From contig NZ_CP059896.1 of NCBI RefSeq assembly GCF_014126615.1, forward strand, positions 313,501 through 377,500: a stretch of 64,000 nucleotides of DNA, given 5' to 3'. This DNA comes from Ciceribacter thiooxidans. Lineage in GTDB: Bacteria > Pseudomonadota > Alphaproteobacteria > Rhizobiales > Rhizobiaceae. This document shows, piece by piece, positions 28,737-38,111 of the stretch. Position 1 is the first letter of the stretch. Each line of letters opens with the position of its first letter. The translations under genes and the position numbers were made by a program. The notes beneath the pieces were generated by a model. That model saw only the letters and a list, made by a program, of their open reading frames with translations. It ran no database searches and was not told the DNA's origin.

Positions 28737-29973
28737 CACGCCCCTGGGCAAGTGCCCGCCAGTCTATACGATCGGCGGTTCCGAGGATGAACCACAAAAG
28801 TGCGGCCGTCTTGATGGAGTAGAGCGAGTTGCTGATGACCATCAGCAGCAGAAGGTAGATGATGACCATCGAGTGGAAGGACCAGGCCTTCGCATCGCGG
28901 ATCGGTGCCATGACCATCAGGGCCCAGAGCGCGATGAAACCGAAGAGGCCGAACTTGGTGAGGGTGTAGGCAAGGCCTGAGTCGGCGGTGAACTGGTCGG
29001 TCACGGCGATTCCGAGAACCACCGGCAGGTCGAGATGCGTCAGGATTCCGGCAGTGACCTTGAGGCGCCCGCCGACGTCGTTTGCCCCGCCTTCCGTGCC
29101 GGTGGCGAGCCCGTAGACCGCGATGATTGCCAGCATGAGGAAGGGCAATACCAGCCATACGGTCTTCGGAATGATGCGGTAGAAAGGAATCATGACCGTC
29201 ATCAGAACGCAGGTGAAGAAGCCGAAGCGGGCGTCGGCGAGGATGACGGTCAGGATCGCGCCGGCCATGACGACGAAGCGGTAGCGCATGCCGGAGCGAA
29301 AGAGCGCCCAGGCGAAGACGATGGCGCCGAAATTGCCCGCCGATACCGGTTCCAGGAAGACAGACGAGACACGGTGCTGACCGAGGAACGAGAAGAGTGA
29401 GCGCGGTTCCGGCCGCATGCCGCTGATGAAGAGACCTCTCGTCGCCCCGAAAGCCTCCTCGGGCGTGACCGTGCCGCGGGCGATGAAATAGCCGAGCACG
29501 TTGAAGAAATCGAGATAGAGATCCGTCAGCAGGTATTCGAAGAGTCCGAAGACGACCACGATCGCGATCGATGCGGTGACGAGCCGGTCGGCCAGCCGCA
29601 GATCCTGCACGCGCGTCCCCATGAAATAGAAGGCGATCGGGATCAGGATGTCGCGGAGTGCCTTGAGGTCGACCGCACCGCGCAATGCGAAGAGCAGAAC
29701 CATGTAGCTCACGTAGAGCGCCAGAATGAGATAGATGTCGAGCTTGCGGGTGAACGCTGCCAGGAAGGCACTGCCGATCAGCAGCATCTCGAACAACATC
29801 ACGTGGCTGTCGCGTATGCCCGTCACGCGCGTGTTCACGAAGCAGAGAAAGAGGTTGAACGTAAGACCGCCCATTACCGTGAAGACGGCGACATGGTGCC
29901 TTGCCCGGCTCATCCAGCCGGGGCCTGTGACCTCCGGGGCCAAAGGTGCCGGGAAGACGTCAGCGGTACCCAT
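28684..29973 (-). CDS. Wzy-like polysaccharide polymerase / O-antigen-ligase-family membrane protein
   Basis: A 429-residue integral membrane protein with about 10-12 TM helices, beginning near residue 27. A large periplasmic loop lies in the middle (LGYFIARGTVTPEEAFGATRGLFISGMRPEPRSLFSFLG). Arg residues in this loop and near SSVFLEPVSAGNFGAIVFAW are typical of Wzy/WaaL proteins, which join undecaprenyl-linked repeat units. It is followed, on the same strand upstream, by the Wzz-like gene (67 bp apart), so polymerase and chain-length regulator form one unit. Choice between polymerase and ligase is by context: a Wzz and a Wzx-like flippase nearby favour polymerase. Confidence 0.78.
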   Translation of the reverse strand: MGTADVFPAPLAPEVTGPGWMSRARHHVAVFTVMGGLTFNLFLCFVNTRVTGIRDSHVMLFEMLLIGSAFLAAFTRKLDIYLILALYVSYMVLLFALRGAVDLKALRDILIPIAFYFMGTRVQDLRLADRLVTASIAIVVVFGLFEYLLTDLYLDFFNVLGYFIARGTVTPEEAFGATRGLFISGMRPEPRSLFSFLGQHRVSSVFLEPVSAGNFGAIVFAWALFRSGMRYRFVVMAGAILTVILADARFGFFTCVLMTVMIPFYRIIPKTVWLVLPFLMLAIIAVYGLATGTEGGANDVGGRLKVTAGILTHLDLPVVLGIAVTDQFTADSGLAYTLTKFGLFGFIALWALMVMAPIRDAKAWSFHSMVIIYLLLLMVISNSLYSIKTAALLWFILGTADRIDWRALAQGRVRDDRAPGIPQPTTRNP

Positions 29974-30040
29974 ATTGCTTCCCGTCGTCGCGTGTGGCGG
30001 GCAGAAGGACTGCTGCAGGTGACGAGCGGGACCGCATGGT

Positions 30041-32023
30041 CTACGCCTCCACCAGGACTGTCCCGAGAACGATTTCCGCCTTCCCCCCGAGCGCGTCGAC
30101 GTAGCCCGAAAGATGTTCTTGCGGCGTGTCCCTCATGTCGAGGATCGGTACGAGCGCATCCGCGTGGTTCATCAGCGAGGGCAGGAAGTCAGCGGCTTGC
30201 GTGCTGCAGGCGTTGACGATCACGATGCGGTGGCTGCCTTCCTCCGCCAACGCTTGGCCGGAGCCTCGGCGAGCGCGGAATAAATCGTATCTCAGGAGAT
30301 CGCCGAAGGGACCAGAGTCTTCGCGGTCGCGCTCAAGGGCGCCGCGCAGGCTCGGTCGACCGAAGCGCGTCGGTCGCTGCGAGCGTTCGGCGAGATCACC
30401 GGGTGCGTAGAGCACGTCATGGCCGAGATCGAGGAGTGCCTGAACGGTGTCAGCGACGATACCGGTCGCTTCCGGCATCGGCTTCGGGGTCGAAAAGATT
30501 ACCATCGCCGGCTCGCCGAGCCTTTCGATGAGCTGGCCGGCCAGCGCGCGGATCGCCGGATGGTTCTCGCCGAGCGGAAGCGGGGGCTCTTCGGCCGTAC
30601 CGCGCAAGAACGGCAGGCGACCGAACAGGGATGTTTTCGCCTGTCGGCGCGGCAGCCTGATCCGAGCGAGCACAGGAAGTCCCGTCCGTCGGCTAAGGGT
30701 CTCCGGGGATGGGACCTGCCGCGCCAGCAGTTCGCGCAGCACGGCGAGCGTACTTCCCAGCACGAAGCCGAAGAGGCCGGCCGCCGCGAGAATGACGAGC
30801 TTCAGCACCGTGGACGATTTCGGCATCGGTACAGCGGCGGTGATCACACGGGAATTGTCGGTGTTTACCGATTGCTGCTGCCCGAGTTCCTCGGCGCGGC
30901 TGAGAAACGCCTTGTAGAGGGTGCGGACGGCGTCCGCCTCGCTTTCGAGCTGGCGCATCTTGATCTGTGCCGCGCTGCTGTCGAAGCTCGTGGCGCTCAT
31001 TTTTTCGAGCTGCGCGGTGAGCGCCTTGGTGTCTGCGACAGCGCGCTCGTAGCTGCTCTTCATCGACTGACGAACGCGACCGAGCTCCTGCTCGATCGCG
31101 CTCTGCATGTTTGCGATCTGGGAATTGATCGCCTTGATCTGTGGATGATTGCCGCCGAGGCTGGTCGCAAGCTGCGAGCGGCGGTCGAGGAGATTGACGT
31201 ACCGGTCGCGCAGGAGGCCGATCGAGGTCGATTGCAGGACTTCTGGAATGGCGCCGGACTCGATCGCGTCGATCGTGAGCTTCTTTGCCTGGTCATAGAT
31301 CGTCCGCTGCCGCTCCTCTGTCGCGCGGGCGTCGATGAGCTGCTGGTTGAGGCCGGCAACCTGCTGGTCGATGACCAGGCCCTGCTGCCCGGTGCTCACC
31401 AGCCCGTTCTCCGCCTTGAACTTCTCGACCGCGAGCTCGGCCTTGAGCACGCGATCGCGCAGCTCGCTCGCCTGCAGCTGGAAAGAGCTGCTTGCGCGTC
31501 GCGCCGCGCTTGCCCGGGCCTCATCGAGCTGGCGCAGGTAGACGGCAGCGATCGAGTTTGCGATGTCGGCCGCGGTTGCGGCATTCGGATGCTCGGCGCT
31601 GATCGAGAAGACGAGTGACTGGCCGGCGCGCTCTATCGTCACATGCGCCTTGAGAACCGTGACGACCGCCATCAGCCGATCACGATCGTTCTTCGCCTTC
31701 TTCACCGCCGCGGCGAAGAAGGGGTCCTTGACGAGATCGAGCTTGCTCACGACCTCCTCGAGCGTTGCACGCGACTGCATCACGTAGATCTGACTGTCGA
31801 CGGCGGGCTGGTCCTGCGGCGCCGGTGCCATCACGTTGACCGGGTCGGCACCGCCGGTAACCAGCCCCTTGGGGTCGAGGAGAAGCTCGGTGGACGAGGT
31901 GTAGAGCGGGGTCAGGCGAAGAACATAGATGAAGGCGAGCGCCAGGCAGACGACCACGGTGAGAATCACGTAGTGCAGACGGCGTCTGAGGATCCCCGGT
32001 AATTGAAAAATGTCGATGTCCAT
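30041..32023 (-). CDS. Wzz/GumC-type polysaccharide co-polymerase with degenerate BY-kinase domain
   Basis: A 660-residue chain-length/export protein. The N-terminal Wzz domain has a TM helix (LHYVILTVVVCLALAFIYVL) and the periplasmic start LTPLYTSSTELLLDP. A long coiled coil spans about residues 165-400. The second TM helix (VLKLVILAAAGLFGFVLGSTLAVL) is preceded by a proline-rich MPKSS turn. The C-terminal cytoplasmic part is where a tyrosine autokinase normally sits, but Walker A is absent (IFSTPKPMPEATGIV in its place) and there is no Tyr cluster at the end, so it is probably inactive or purely structural. The ATG at 32023 follows AGGAAA; the in-frame TTG at 32035 is less likely. Confidence 0.85.
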   Translation of the reverse strand: MDIDIFQLPGILRRRLHYVILTVVVCLALAFIYVLRLTPLYTSSTELLLDPKGLVTGGADPVNVMAPAPQDQPAVDSQIYVMQSRATLEEVVSKLDLVKDPFFAAAVKKAKNDRDRLMAVVTVLKAHVTIERAGQSLVFSISAEHPNAATAADIANSIAAVYLRQLDEARASAARRASSSFQLQASELRDRVLKAELAVEKFKAENGLVSTGQQGLVIDQQVAGLNQQLIDARATEERQRTIYDQAKKLTIDAIESGAIPEVLQSTSIGLLRDRYVNLLDRRSQLATSLGGNHPQIKAINSQIANMQSAIEQELGRVRQSMKSSYERAVADTKALTAQLEKMSATSFDSSAAQIKMRQLESEADAVRTLYKAFLSRAEELGQQQSVNTDNSRVITAAVPMPKSSTVLKLVILAAAGLFGFVLGSTLAVLRELLARQVPSPETLSRRTGLPVLARIRLPRRQAKTSLFGRLPFLRGTAEEPPLPLGENHPAIRALAGQLIERLGEPAMVIFSTPKPMPEATGIVADTVQALLDLGHDVLYAPGDLAERSQRPTRFGRPSLRGALERDREDSGPFGDLLRYDLFRARRGSGQALAEEGSHRIVIVNACSTQAADFLPSLMNHADALVPILDMRDTPQEHLSGYVDALGGKAEIVLGTVLVEA

Positions 32024-32350
32024 TTTCCTGCCCAAGACCGTATCCGGCCAGAGATTTTCGTTTTCGCAGTCTCCGGATGATCAATCCGGTGCGGGTTTGC
32101 GATCCCGCAGGACACAACGAGCGGCCGGTATCGGGAATCTGACCTATGGGCGAGGGCTTCCGGTAACCGCAGTGGTCGAGACAATGTTCGCAGATCATGG
32201 TTAACGGTTTCTGAAAGTCTGCGCCCGCCGCGGGCTCTCCGGCTACGGCGAGACGCCGGACACACGTGATCTTAAGCTTTTCGCGCTTTCTATTCGGCCC
32301 GAACGGAGAGGCGCGCGAGATCGGTTTTCGCGGTGCCGGAAGGATCGCCC
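32024..32350. promoter_or_regulatory. 327-bp divergent promoter region between wzz-like and GT4 genes
   Basis: This AT-richer stretch separates two divergently read polysaccharide genes and must hold both promoters. A short GC hairpin (GCCCG/CGGGC) lies near 32222-32235. I cannot pick convincing -10/-35 pairs or an operator. No gene is visible in it. Confidence 0.4.
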
Positions 32351-33517
32351 ATGGGCCCCAGAAAAGAAACGACGTCCGCTTCTGCGCAGCGCAGCGGGCA
32401 TGCGCCGCTGATCGTGCAGGTCGTGCGGCAATACGCGCCGGGGCGGGGAGGGCTCGAGGACGTTGTCGGCAATCTCAGCCGCCTTCTGCTGGCGCGCGGC
32501 TATCGCGTCCGTGTCGTCACTTGCAACAGCCTCTTCACCGATCGCGAACGGTCGTTGCCCGCCTTGGAGGTGATCGACGGCGTCGAGGTCGTGCGCATCC
32601 CCTGGTCCGGCAGCACTCGCTATCCGCTCGCCCCGCAAGTGCTCCGGCACATTCGCGACGCCGATCTGGTGCACGTCCATGCCGTCGACTTCTTCTTCGA
32701 CTTCCTCGCTGTCACGCGTCCTTTCCACGGCAGACCCATGGTCGTCACCACGCATGGCGGCTTCTTCCACACAAAGAAGTACGCGGCGATCAAGCGGCTC
32801 TGGTTCCGCACGCTGACGCGGCTCTCCTGCCTCGCCTATCGCGCTGTCGTCTGCTGCAGCCGTTCGGACTTCGATCTCTTCGACACGATCGCTGCCGGTC
32901 GCACGGTGCTCGTCGAGAATGGCGTGGACACGGGGAAATTTGCCGGCCTCGCCTCATCTCTTCCGATGCGGCGAATGGTCACCATCGGCCGGTTCTCCGT
33001 GAACAAGCGGCTGGAGCGCCTTCTCGACGTCACGGCCCGTCTGGTTGAGAAGGACCCGCGCTGGCACCTCGACATCATCGGATCGCCGTCGGACCTCACG
33101 GAAGCCGATTTGCGCCGGGAGATCGCCGCCCGCGGGTTGGCGGAGCACGTCGGCGTCCAAGTGGCGGTGCCGAACGAGACCGTGCGACGGCTGATTTCTG
33201 ATGCGTCGATCTTCGTCTCCGCGTCCGACTATGAAGGTTTCGGCCTTGTCGCGGTCGAGGCGATGAGCGCCGGCCTGCTGCCGGTTCTCAATTCGAACGA
33301 CGCCTATCGCAGCCTCGCCGGGCAGCACTCCGTCATCCGCCTTGCGGATTTCGAGGACGCGTCAAGGGCTTCCGACGCCGTCGAAGCGGCCTTTGCCGAC
33401 CTCACACCCGACCCCGGAGCAACGCGACGCGCGCTCATCAAGGCCGCAGGCAGCTATTCCTGGGACACCGTCGTCGAACACTACGTCACAGTCTATCGCG
33501 ACGCCATGGCGGAGTGA
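32351..33517 (+). CDS. GT4-family glycosyltransferase
   Basis: A 388-residue GT-B glycosyltransferase. The N-terminal half begins IVQVVRQYAPGRGGLEDVVGNLSRLL, with the glycine-rich acceptor loop of GT4 enzymes; HVHAVDFFFDFLA is the usual strand-helix. The C-terminal half has the nucleotide-sugar site, including GRFSVNKRLERLLD and the EX7E-type segment SASDYEGFGLVAVEAMSAG, with Glu residues that hold the donor ribose and phosphate. A retaining enzyme using UDP- or GDP-sugar at the cytoplasmic face is expected. The ATG at 32351 follows GGAAGGA; an upstream in-frame GTG at 32333 is possible. Converges on the next GT gene with a 24-bp gap. Confidence 0.88.
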   Translation: MGPRKETTSASAQRSGHAPLIVQVVRQYAPGRGGLEDVVGNLSRLLLARGYRVRVVTCNSLFTDRERSLPALEVIDGVEVVRIPWSGSTRYPLAPQVLRHIRDADLVHVHAVDFFFDFLAVTRPFHGRPMVVTTHGGFFHTKKYAAIKRLWFRTLTRLSCLAYRAVVCCSRSDFDLFDTIAAGRTVLVENGVDTGKFAGLASSLPMRRMVTIGRFSVNKRLERLLDVTARLVEKDPRWHLDIIGSPSDLTEADLRREIAARGLAEHVGVQVAVPNETVRRLISDASIFVSASDYEGFGLVAVEAMSAGLLPVLNSNDAYRSLAGQHSVIRLADFEDASRASDAVEAAFADLTPDPGATRRALIKAAGSYSWDTVVEHYVTVYRDAMAE

Positions 33518-33541
33518 CCCCGCCACCTGCGCGGAACCCGG

Positions 33542-34552
33542 TCAGCGGACTGTCTGCTGATAGATGCGCAGGTGCTCGCGGGCGATGGCATGCCAGTCGC
33601 GCGCCGCCATTTCCCTTTCGAGGACTAGCGGTGAACGCACGCGGGGAATCTCGCCATGTACGATCTTCCCGATCATGGCGGCGGCGTCGTCCGGGGAGGT
33701 CACGGGATACGTGACCTCGGCAAGCCATACGGGTGTCCGCTCGGTGTGAGTGGTGAGCACGCACACACCGTGGTCCAGACAGGCGAGCGCCGAGCCGCGC
33801 TTGTTCGAAACCCCGTCTGGGAAGGGCAGCAGGGCGATGGTCGCCTCGCTCAGCGTTTCCGAGACTGCCTCGGGCGACAGGTTCAGCTTGAGTTCGATGC
33901 CGAGGCGTCCTGCCGAGTCACGCACGTAGTCCACGAAGTCCGTATCGGTTTCGACGAGCGCGCCGATCATACGGGCCTCGGCGGCGGAGCCTCCTTCACG
34001 CATTCGCGCGATCGTGTCGATGAAGAACTCGATGCCCTTGTTGCGCGAGATCTGCCCGAAGTAGACGATGCGCTCTGGACCGCTCGGTGCCTTTCCCGGT
34101 GCAAGTCTCGGGATGTTGTTGCCGATTGGAATGACCATCAGGCGCTTGCGCGACCACGGGAAATAGCGCGCGAAGAGGGATCTCTCCTCGTCGTTGGAGA
34201 AGATCACCGCCTTGGCGAAAAGACTTGGAAGCAGGAACACCATCTTGCGCAGGATGTGGAAGATCCGGAATTCATGCAGGGTGACGAAGATGTTCGGCAG
34301 CACGAGCGGCAAAAATCCGGGCGACATCGATTTGCCGATGCTGAGCGACGGATATTGCAGATGAAATACCACGTCCTTCCTTCCGGCGTAGCGACGCCGT
34401 ATTTCCATTATGTGCCGGAAGGACCAGGAATCGAGATACTCGACCGTCACGGAGGCGCCGGCGTCCCGAAGTGCAGTAGCGAGCCTGCCCGTGTAGTCGG
34501 CGACGCCGCACATCTTGTCTTGCGACGAGGCTACGAGGAAAACGATCTGCAA
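33542..34552 (-). CDS. GT4-family glycosyltransferase
   Basis: A 336-residue GT-B enzyme. It opens MQIVFLVASSQDKMCGVADYTGRLATAL, the CGVADY acceptor-side loop seen in several bacterial GT4 proteins. The donor half includes IVYFGQISRNKGIEFFIDTIARM and LLPFPDGVSNKRGSALACLDHG. The start codon would be TTG at 34552; the first beta strand (QIVFLVA) is needed for the fold, so the next ATG at 34513 is too late. The ribosome site is weak. Likely adds a later sugar of the repeat unit made by this locus. Donor and linkage unknown. Confidence 0.84.
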   Translation of the reverse strand: MQIVFLVASSQDKMCGVADYTGRLATALRDAGASVTVEYLDSWSFRHIMEIRRRYAGRKDVVFHLQYPSLSIGKSMSPGFLPLVLPNIFVTLHEFRIFHILRKMVFLLPSLFAKAVIFSNDEERSLFARYFPWSRKRLMVIPIGNNIPRLAPGKAPSGPERIVYFGQISRNKGIEFFIDTIARMREGGSAAEARMIGALVETDTDFVDYVRDSAGRLGIELKLNLSPEAVSETLSEATIALLPFPDGVSNKRGSALACLDHGVCVLTTHTERTPVWLAEVTYPVTSPDDAAAMIGKIVHGEIPRVRSPLVLEREMAARDWHAIAREHLRIYQQTVR

Positions 34553-34731
34553 ATGACACCGCGACAGGTTGGCAGGAACATGGGGAACGGATATCGGATC
34601 CCGCTTAAATCTCCGTAAAGCCGCCGATCGGCGACCGGCAGGGGTGGAGGGTTCCTTAAGCTTTTTCTGCCTAGAAGCAGGGAAAGCGATAGCAGTCTCG
34701 TGGCGGTGTCCGGGCGGATAGAAATTACCTC

Positions 34732-36264
34732 ATGGCCAAAAGTATCGTTGCGAATTCGGCATTGAATGCAGCCGCCGGGCTGTCACTTCTCCTCATCGGG
34801 TTTGCCTGTTCCATCATCACCGCGCGTCTCCTCGGTCCGGAGGCCAACGGCATCATTGCCTTCTCGCTCTGGCTTGCCGTGACGGCCTCGCTCGTGGCTG
34901 AACTCGGAACCGGGGTAATGCTGCTTCGTCTGCTTCCCCAATTGAAGAGCCAGGGTTATTCGGCTGCCGACCGGCGCGGCTTTGCCGCCTATCTGCTTCG
35001 CCCCGTCATCGGTTCCACCCTCCTGCTGATTGCGGTTTATGCGGCGGTCTTTACGCTGGCGGAATACGAGCACTGGGCGACAAGCACCCCTGTCGTCGTG
35101 GTCATTACCGGAGCGCTCTTCGTCATTCAGTCGATAGGCTCGTCCGCCAAGAATTACCTGCTCGGCGAACAGCAGGTCGGAACCTTCTTCCGGCTCTCGG
35201 CGATCTCGGGCATCTTCCAATTGGTCGGCGTGGCGGTCGGGGCGGTGTTCTTCGGCATTCCGGGCGCCCTCATCGGCTACACGCTCGGCTTTATGGTTCA
35301 GTTCACCTACGCTGCCGCCATCCTTTCCGTGCGGGCGAACAACTGCGGTATCTCTCCCCGCTACCTGTTCGGCTCGTCCGTCCTGCTCTCGGTGCAGTTC
35401 ATCGTCGACTCGATCTTCCTGAACCGGATCGAGTTCTTTTTCCTCGAGCGATATTCGGGCGTCGCCACTATCGGCTTCTATGCTGCCGCCATGTCGCTGG
35501 CAAACCTCGCGCTGCAGCTGCCCGTGCAGCTCACCGGCAGCCTCGTGCCCTACTACTCTGAGAAGCTGCAGATCCACGGCGGCAAGACGCTTCCGGCCGC
35601 GGTCTTCGAGGCGGTCGTCCGTAATCTCTCATACATAACCCTGCCATTGAGCTTCGGACTGGCAGTAATTGCGACGCGGCTGGTCTCCACCATCTTCGGT
35701 GAGGCTTTTGCGCCGGCCGGCCCGGCACTTGCCATTCTCGCGCTGGTCACGCCGGTCAACGTACTTGGCCTCATCTGCACCCAGTATCTTTTTTCTCTGG
35801 ATCGCGTCCGCGAACGTCTGACGATCAGCGTCATTGGCGCCGTCACTATGATTGTCGGGGCCTTCCTCGTTGTTCCCGGCTACGGTGCGGAAGGTGCGGC
35901 CACGGTGCGTTTTGCCGTGTTTGCAGTCATGAGTGCATTGATGATGCGCCGACTGACGTTCGAGCGTTCGTTGGCGGGGCTGTACTGGAACCTGCTACGG
36001 ATCGCGTTGGCTGCGATCGCCTGCGCCGGGGCGGCCTGGCTCGTCCTGATGTACGTTCCGGGACTTGCCGGTCTCGTTCTCGCAATCGCCGCCGGGGCAC
36101 TTTGCTATATCGTGGCGCTTCGCGTTTTTTGCGCCGTCGCCGCCGAGGACCGGGCGGTGGCCGAAAGCATCGCATCGCGGCTGCCGGGGGCGGCGGGAAC
36201 CGTGGCGCGCCGCATCGTGAAGCTGGCATTCGGCAGGCACGGCGCTTGCCGGGGCGAGTCTTGA
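34732..36264 (+). CDS. Wzx-type polysaccharide flippase (oligosaccharide/MATE-like)
   Basis: A 510-residue membrane protein with about 14 predicted TM helices, starting ALNAAAGLSLLLIGFACSIITARLLGPEANG, the N-terminal hallmark of the polysaccharide-transport (Wzx/PST) family. It should flip undecaprenyl-linked repeat units across the inner membrane for the Wzy-like polymerase. Typical features include FLNRIEFFFLERYSGVATIGFYAAAMSLANL in the middle and a basic C-terminal tail. It is 31-69 bp upstream of the tandem hydrolase and probably cotranscribed. Confidence 0.88.
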   Translation: MAKSIVANSALNAAAGLSLLLIGFACSIITARLLGPEANGIIAFSLWLAVTASLVAELGTGVMLLRLLPQLKSQGYSAADRRGFAAYLLRPVIGSTLLLIAVYAAVFTLAEYEHWATSTPVVVVITGALFVIQSIGSSAKNYLLGEQQVGTFFRLSAISGIFQLVGVAVGAVFFGIPGALIGYTLGFMVQFTYAAAILSVRANNCGISPRYLFGSSVLLSVQFIVDSIFLNRIEFFFLERYSGVATIGFYAAAMSLANLALQLPVQLTGSLVPYYSEKLQIHGGKTLPAAVFEAVVRNLSYITLPLSFGLAVIATRLVSTIFGEAFAPAGPALAILALVTPVNVLGLICTQYLFSLDRVRERLTISVIGAVTMIVGAFLVVPGYGAEGAATVRFAVFAVMSALMMRRLTFERSLAGLYWNLLRIALAAIACAGAAWLVLMYVPGLAGLVLAIAAGALCYIVALRVFCAVAAEDRAVAESIASRLPGAAGTVARRIVKLAFGRHGACRGES

Positions 36265-36333
36265 TGCAGGGAGGAACATTGGGGGGAACTCGATCATGAG
36301 ACAGCAAGCGAGCCCGTCCGGTGCGCTCGGGGG

Positions 36334-38088
36334 GTGCCGTCAGCAGCGAGGCCGCTCGCCTTCTCCGAGACGATCGGGCTGTTCATGCCGGCCAACGGAA
36401 AGACCGTCGCGGACGTGGGCGTCCTGTTCGTCAGCCCCTGGGGTCTCGAAGAGATGTGCCTGCGCAAGTTCTGGCGCATCATCGCCGACGATCTCTCCGC
36501 TCGGGGGATCGCGAGCCTGCGTTTCGATTATCCGGGAACGGGCGATGCCCTCGACAGAAGCGATTTTTCGGGCGGACTGGCGATATGGGACGATGCCGTG
36601 GTGGCGGCGGCGAACCGGCTTGCCGCGATGTCCGGTTGCTCGCGCATCGTGATCGCGGCGCAGGGGCTCGGAACAGTTATCGCGCTGCGGGCAATCCGCC
36701 GCCTCGACGGCGTGGCCGGCCTCGTGGCGCTGGCACCGGTGACCTCGGGTCGTGCCTACCTGCGGGAAATGCAGATCTGGGCGAAGATGGTCGAGGAAGG
36801 GCTCGGTATCGCCAAGGAGCACCGGGCTGCCGAGGGGATCGTCATCGCTGGCCTCGCGATGCCGGAGGAGATTGCTGCCGATATCCGCAAATTCAGTCTT
36901 GCAACTCTGGAGGAGAAGCCTGCGCCGCAGTGCCTCGTGATGAAGCGCCCAGACCGGCCGGGGGACACGGAGTTCGCCGCGAAGCTTGTTGCACTGGGGG
37001 CGGCGGTCATCGAGGCCGATTATAAGGGCTATGACGATCTCGTCTCCAATCCGGCGACGGCCGTTATGCCGCAAGCGGCACGGTCGGCGGTGGTCGAGTG
37101 GATCACGAAGCTGGCCGCAGCGCTGCCGCCGTGTCCTACCGAGCCGCGACCCGAGACCATCCAGCCCGCCGTCCTGCACGGGCCCAACTTTCGCGAGGAA
37201 GGCCTCAATTTCGGCGAAGGTGGCAGGCTCTACGGCGTGCTCTGCGAACCGCTCGGCGAACGGAAGGGGGCGACCGTCTTGCTCGTCGGCACAGCCTACG
37301 ACCGGGCCGCCGGGTGGGCGCGTTCCGGTGTCCGTCTGGCGCGCGATCTCGCAGCACGGGGCATTCCGTCACTGCGTTTCGACACGGCCAACGTCGCCGA
37401 CAGCCCGCCTGTTCCCGGCATGCCGGATCAGGTTCTCTACCACGAGGCGCAATCCAACGATGTCAGTGCGGCAGTCGACGTGATCGAAGAGCGCCATCTG
37501 CTGCCCGTCGTCACCAGCGGACGCTGCAGCGGTGCCTATCTCGCCTTCCGCAGCGCCTTGCAGGACGCTCGCATCCAGGGCGTTGTCGCTGTCAATCCCT
37601 TTGTCTTCTACTGGGACCCGAAGCGGGACATCGACGAGTGGCTACGCTTCGTTCCGCGCACGCTCGGAGACTACAAGGGACGCCTGCTACAGGCCGAGAC
37701 CTTCCAGCGACTGCTGCAAGGCCGGATCGACATCGCCCGCGCAGCGACCAATATCGGGCGGGCTCTCGGGCGCCGGCTGGCACGGCATGCGATGCCGCTC
37801 ATCCATATGCTGCCCCAGAACCGGGTCATGCGGCGGGAGGTGGTCGGTGCGTTCCATACGCTGTCCAACAGGGGCGTACCCGTCGCGCTTCTCTATAGTG
37901 AGAACGACGTCGGCCTCGATCATTTCGCCGAACAGTTCGGGAGTTCGGCCAGGGGATTGCGACGCTACAAGAATGTGGACTTCACCATCCTGGAAGGCGC
38001 CGACCACAACCTGACGCCGGAGCCCGCCCGGCTCTCCTATTTTGACACGTTGAGCGCCGTCGCAACCGCCCTCGATCCGCAGCCGTGA
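36334..38088 (+). CDS. tandem alpha/beta-hydrolase with GxCxG nucleophile elbow
   Basis: A 584-residue protein made of two alpha/beta-hydrolase folds (about 1-260 and 280-580, numbered from GTG 36334). In the first, the nucleophile elbow is AQGLG (109-113), with no Ser or Cys, so it looks inactive. In the second it is GRCSG (396-400), placing Cys 398 as nucleophile, with probable partners Asp 525 (SENDVG) and His 558 (GADHNLTP). Cys elbows occur in PHA synthases and some acyltransferases and suit thioester substrates. The true start may be ATG 36296, giving MRQQASPSGALGG, if one G is missing from the run 36329-36334. Follows the flippase; substrate unknown. Confidence 0.78.
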   Translation: MPSAARPLAFSETIGLFMPANGKTVADVGVLFVSPWGLEEMCLRKFWRIIADDLSARGIASLRFDYPGTGDALDRSDFSGGLAIWDDAVVAAANRLAAMSGCSRIVIAAQGLGTVIALRAIRRLDGVAGLVALAPVTSGRAYLREMQIWAKMVEEGLGIAKEHRAAEGIVIAGLAMPEEIAADIRKFSLATLEEKPAPQCLVMKRPDRPGDTEFAAKLVALGAAVIEADYKGYDDLVSNPATAVMPQAARSAVVEWITKLAAALPPCPTEPRPETIQPAVLHGPNFREEGLNFGEGGRLYGVLCEPLGERKGATVLLVGTAYDRAAGWARSGVRLARDLAARGIPSLRFDTANVADSPPVPGMPDQVLYHEAQSNDVSAAVDVIEERHLLPVVTSGRCSGAYLAFRSALQDARIQGVVAVNPFVFYWDPKRDIDEWLRFVPRTLGDYKGRLLQAETFQRLLQGRIDIARAATNIGRALGRRLARHAMPLIHMLPQNRVMRREVVGAFHTLSNRGVPVALLYSENDVGLDHFAEQFGSSARGLRRYKNVDFTILEGADHNLTPEPARLSYFDTLSAVATALDPQP

Positions 38089-38111
38089 AGCACTCCCCGG
38101 TTACGCTCTGC

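Noticed and set aside
36296..36651. An independent 118-codon gene starting at ATG 36296.
   Set aside because: It is out of frame with the hydrolase and Arg/Ser-rich; the ATG is better explained as the hydrolase start separated by a one-base frame problem in the G-run.
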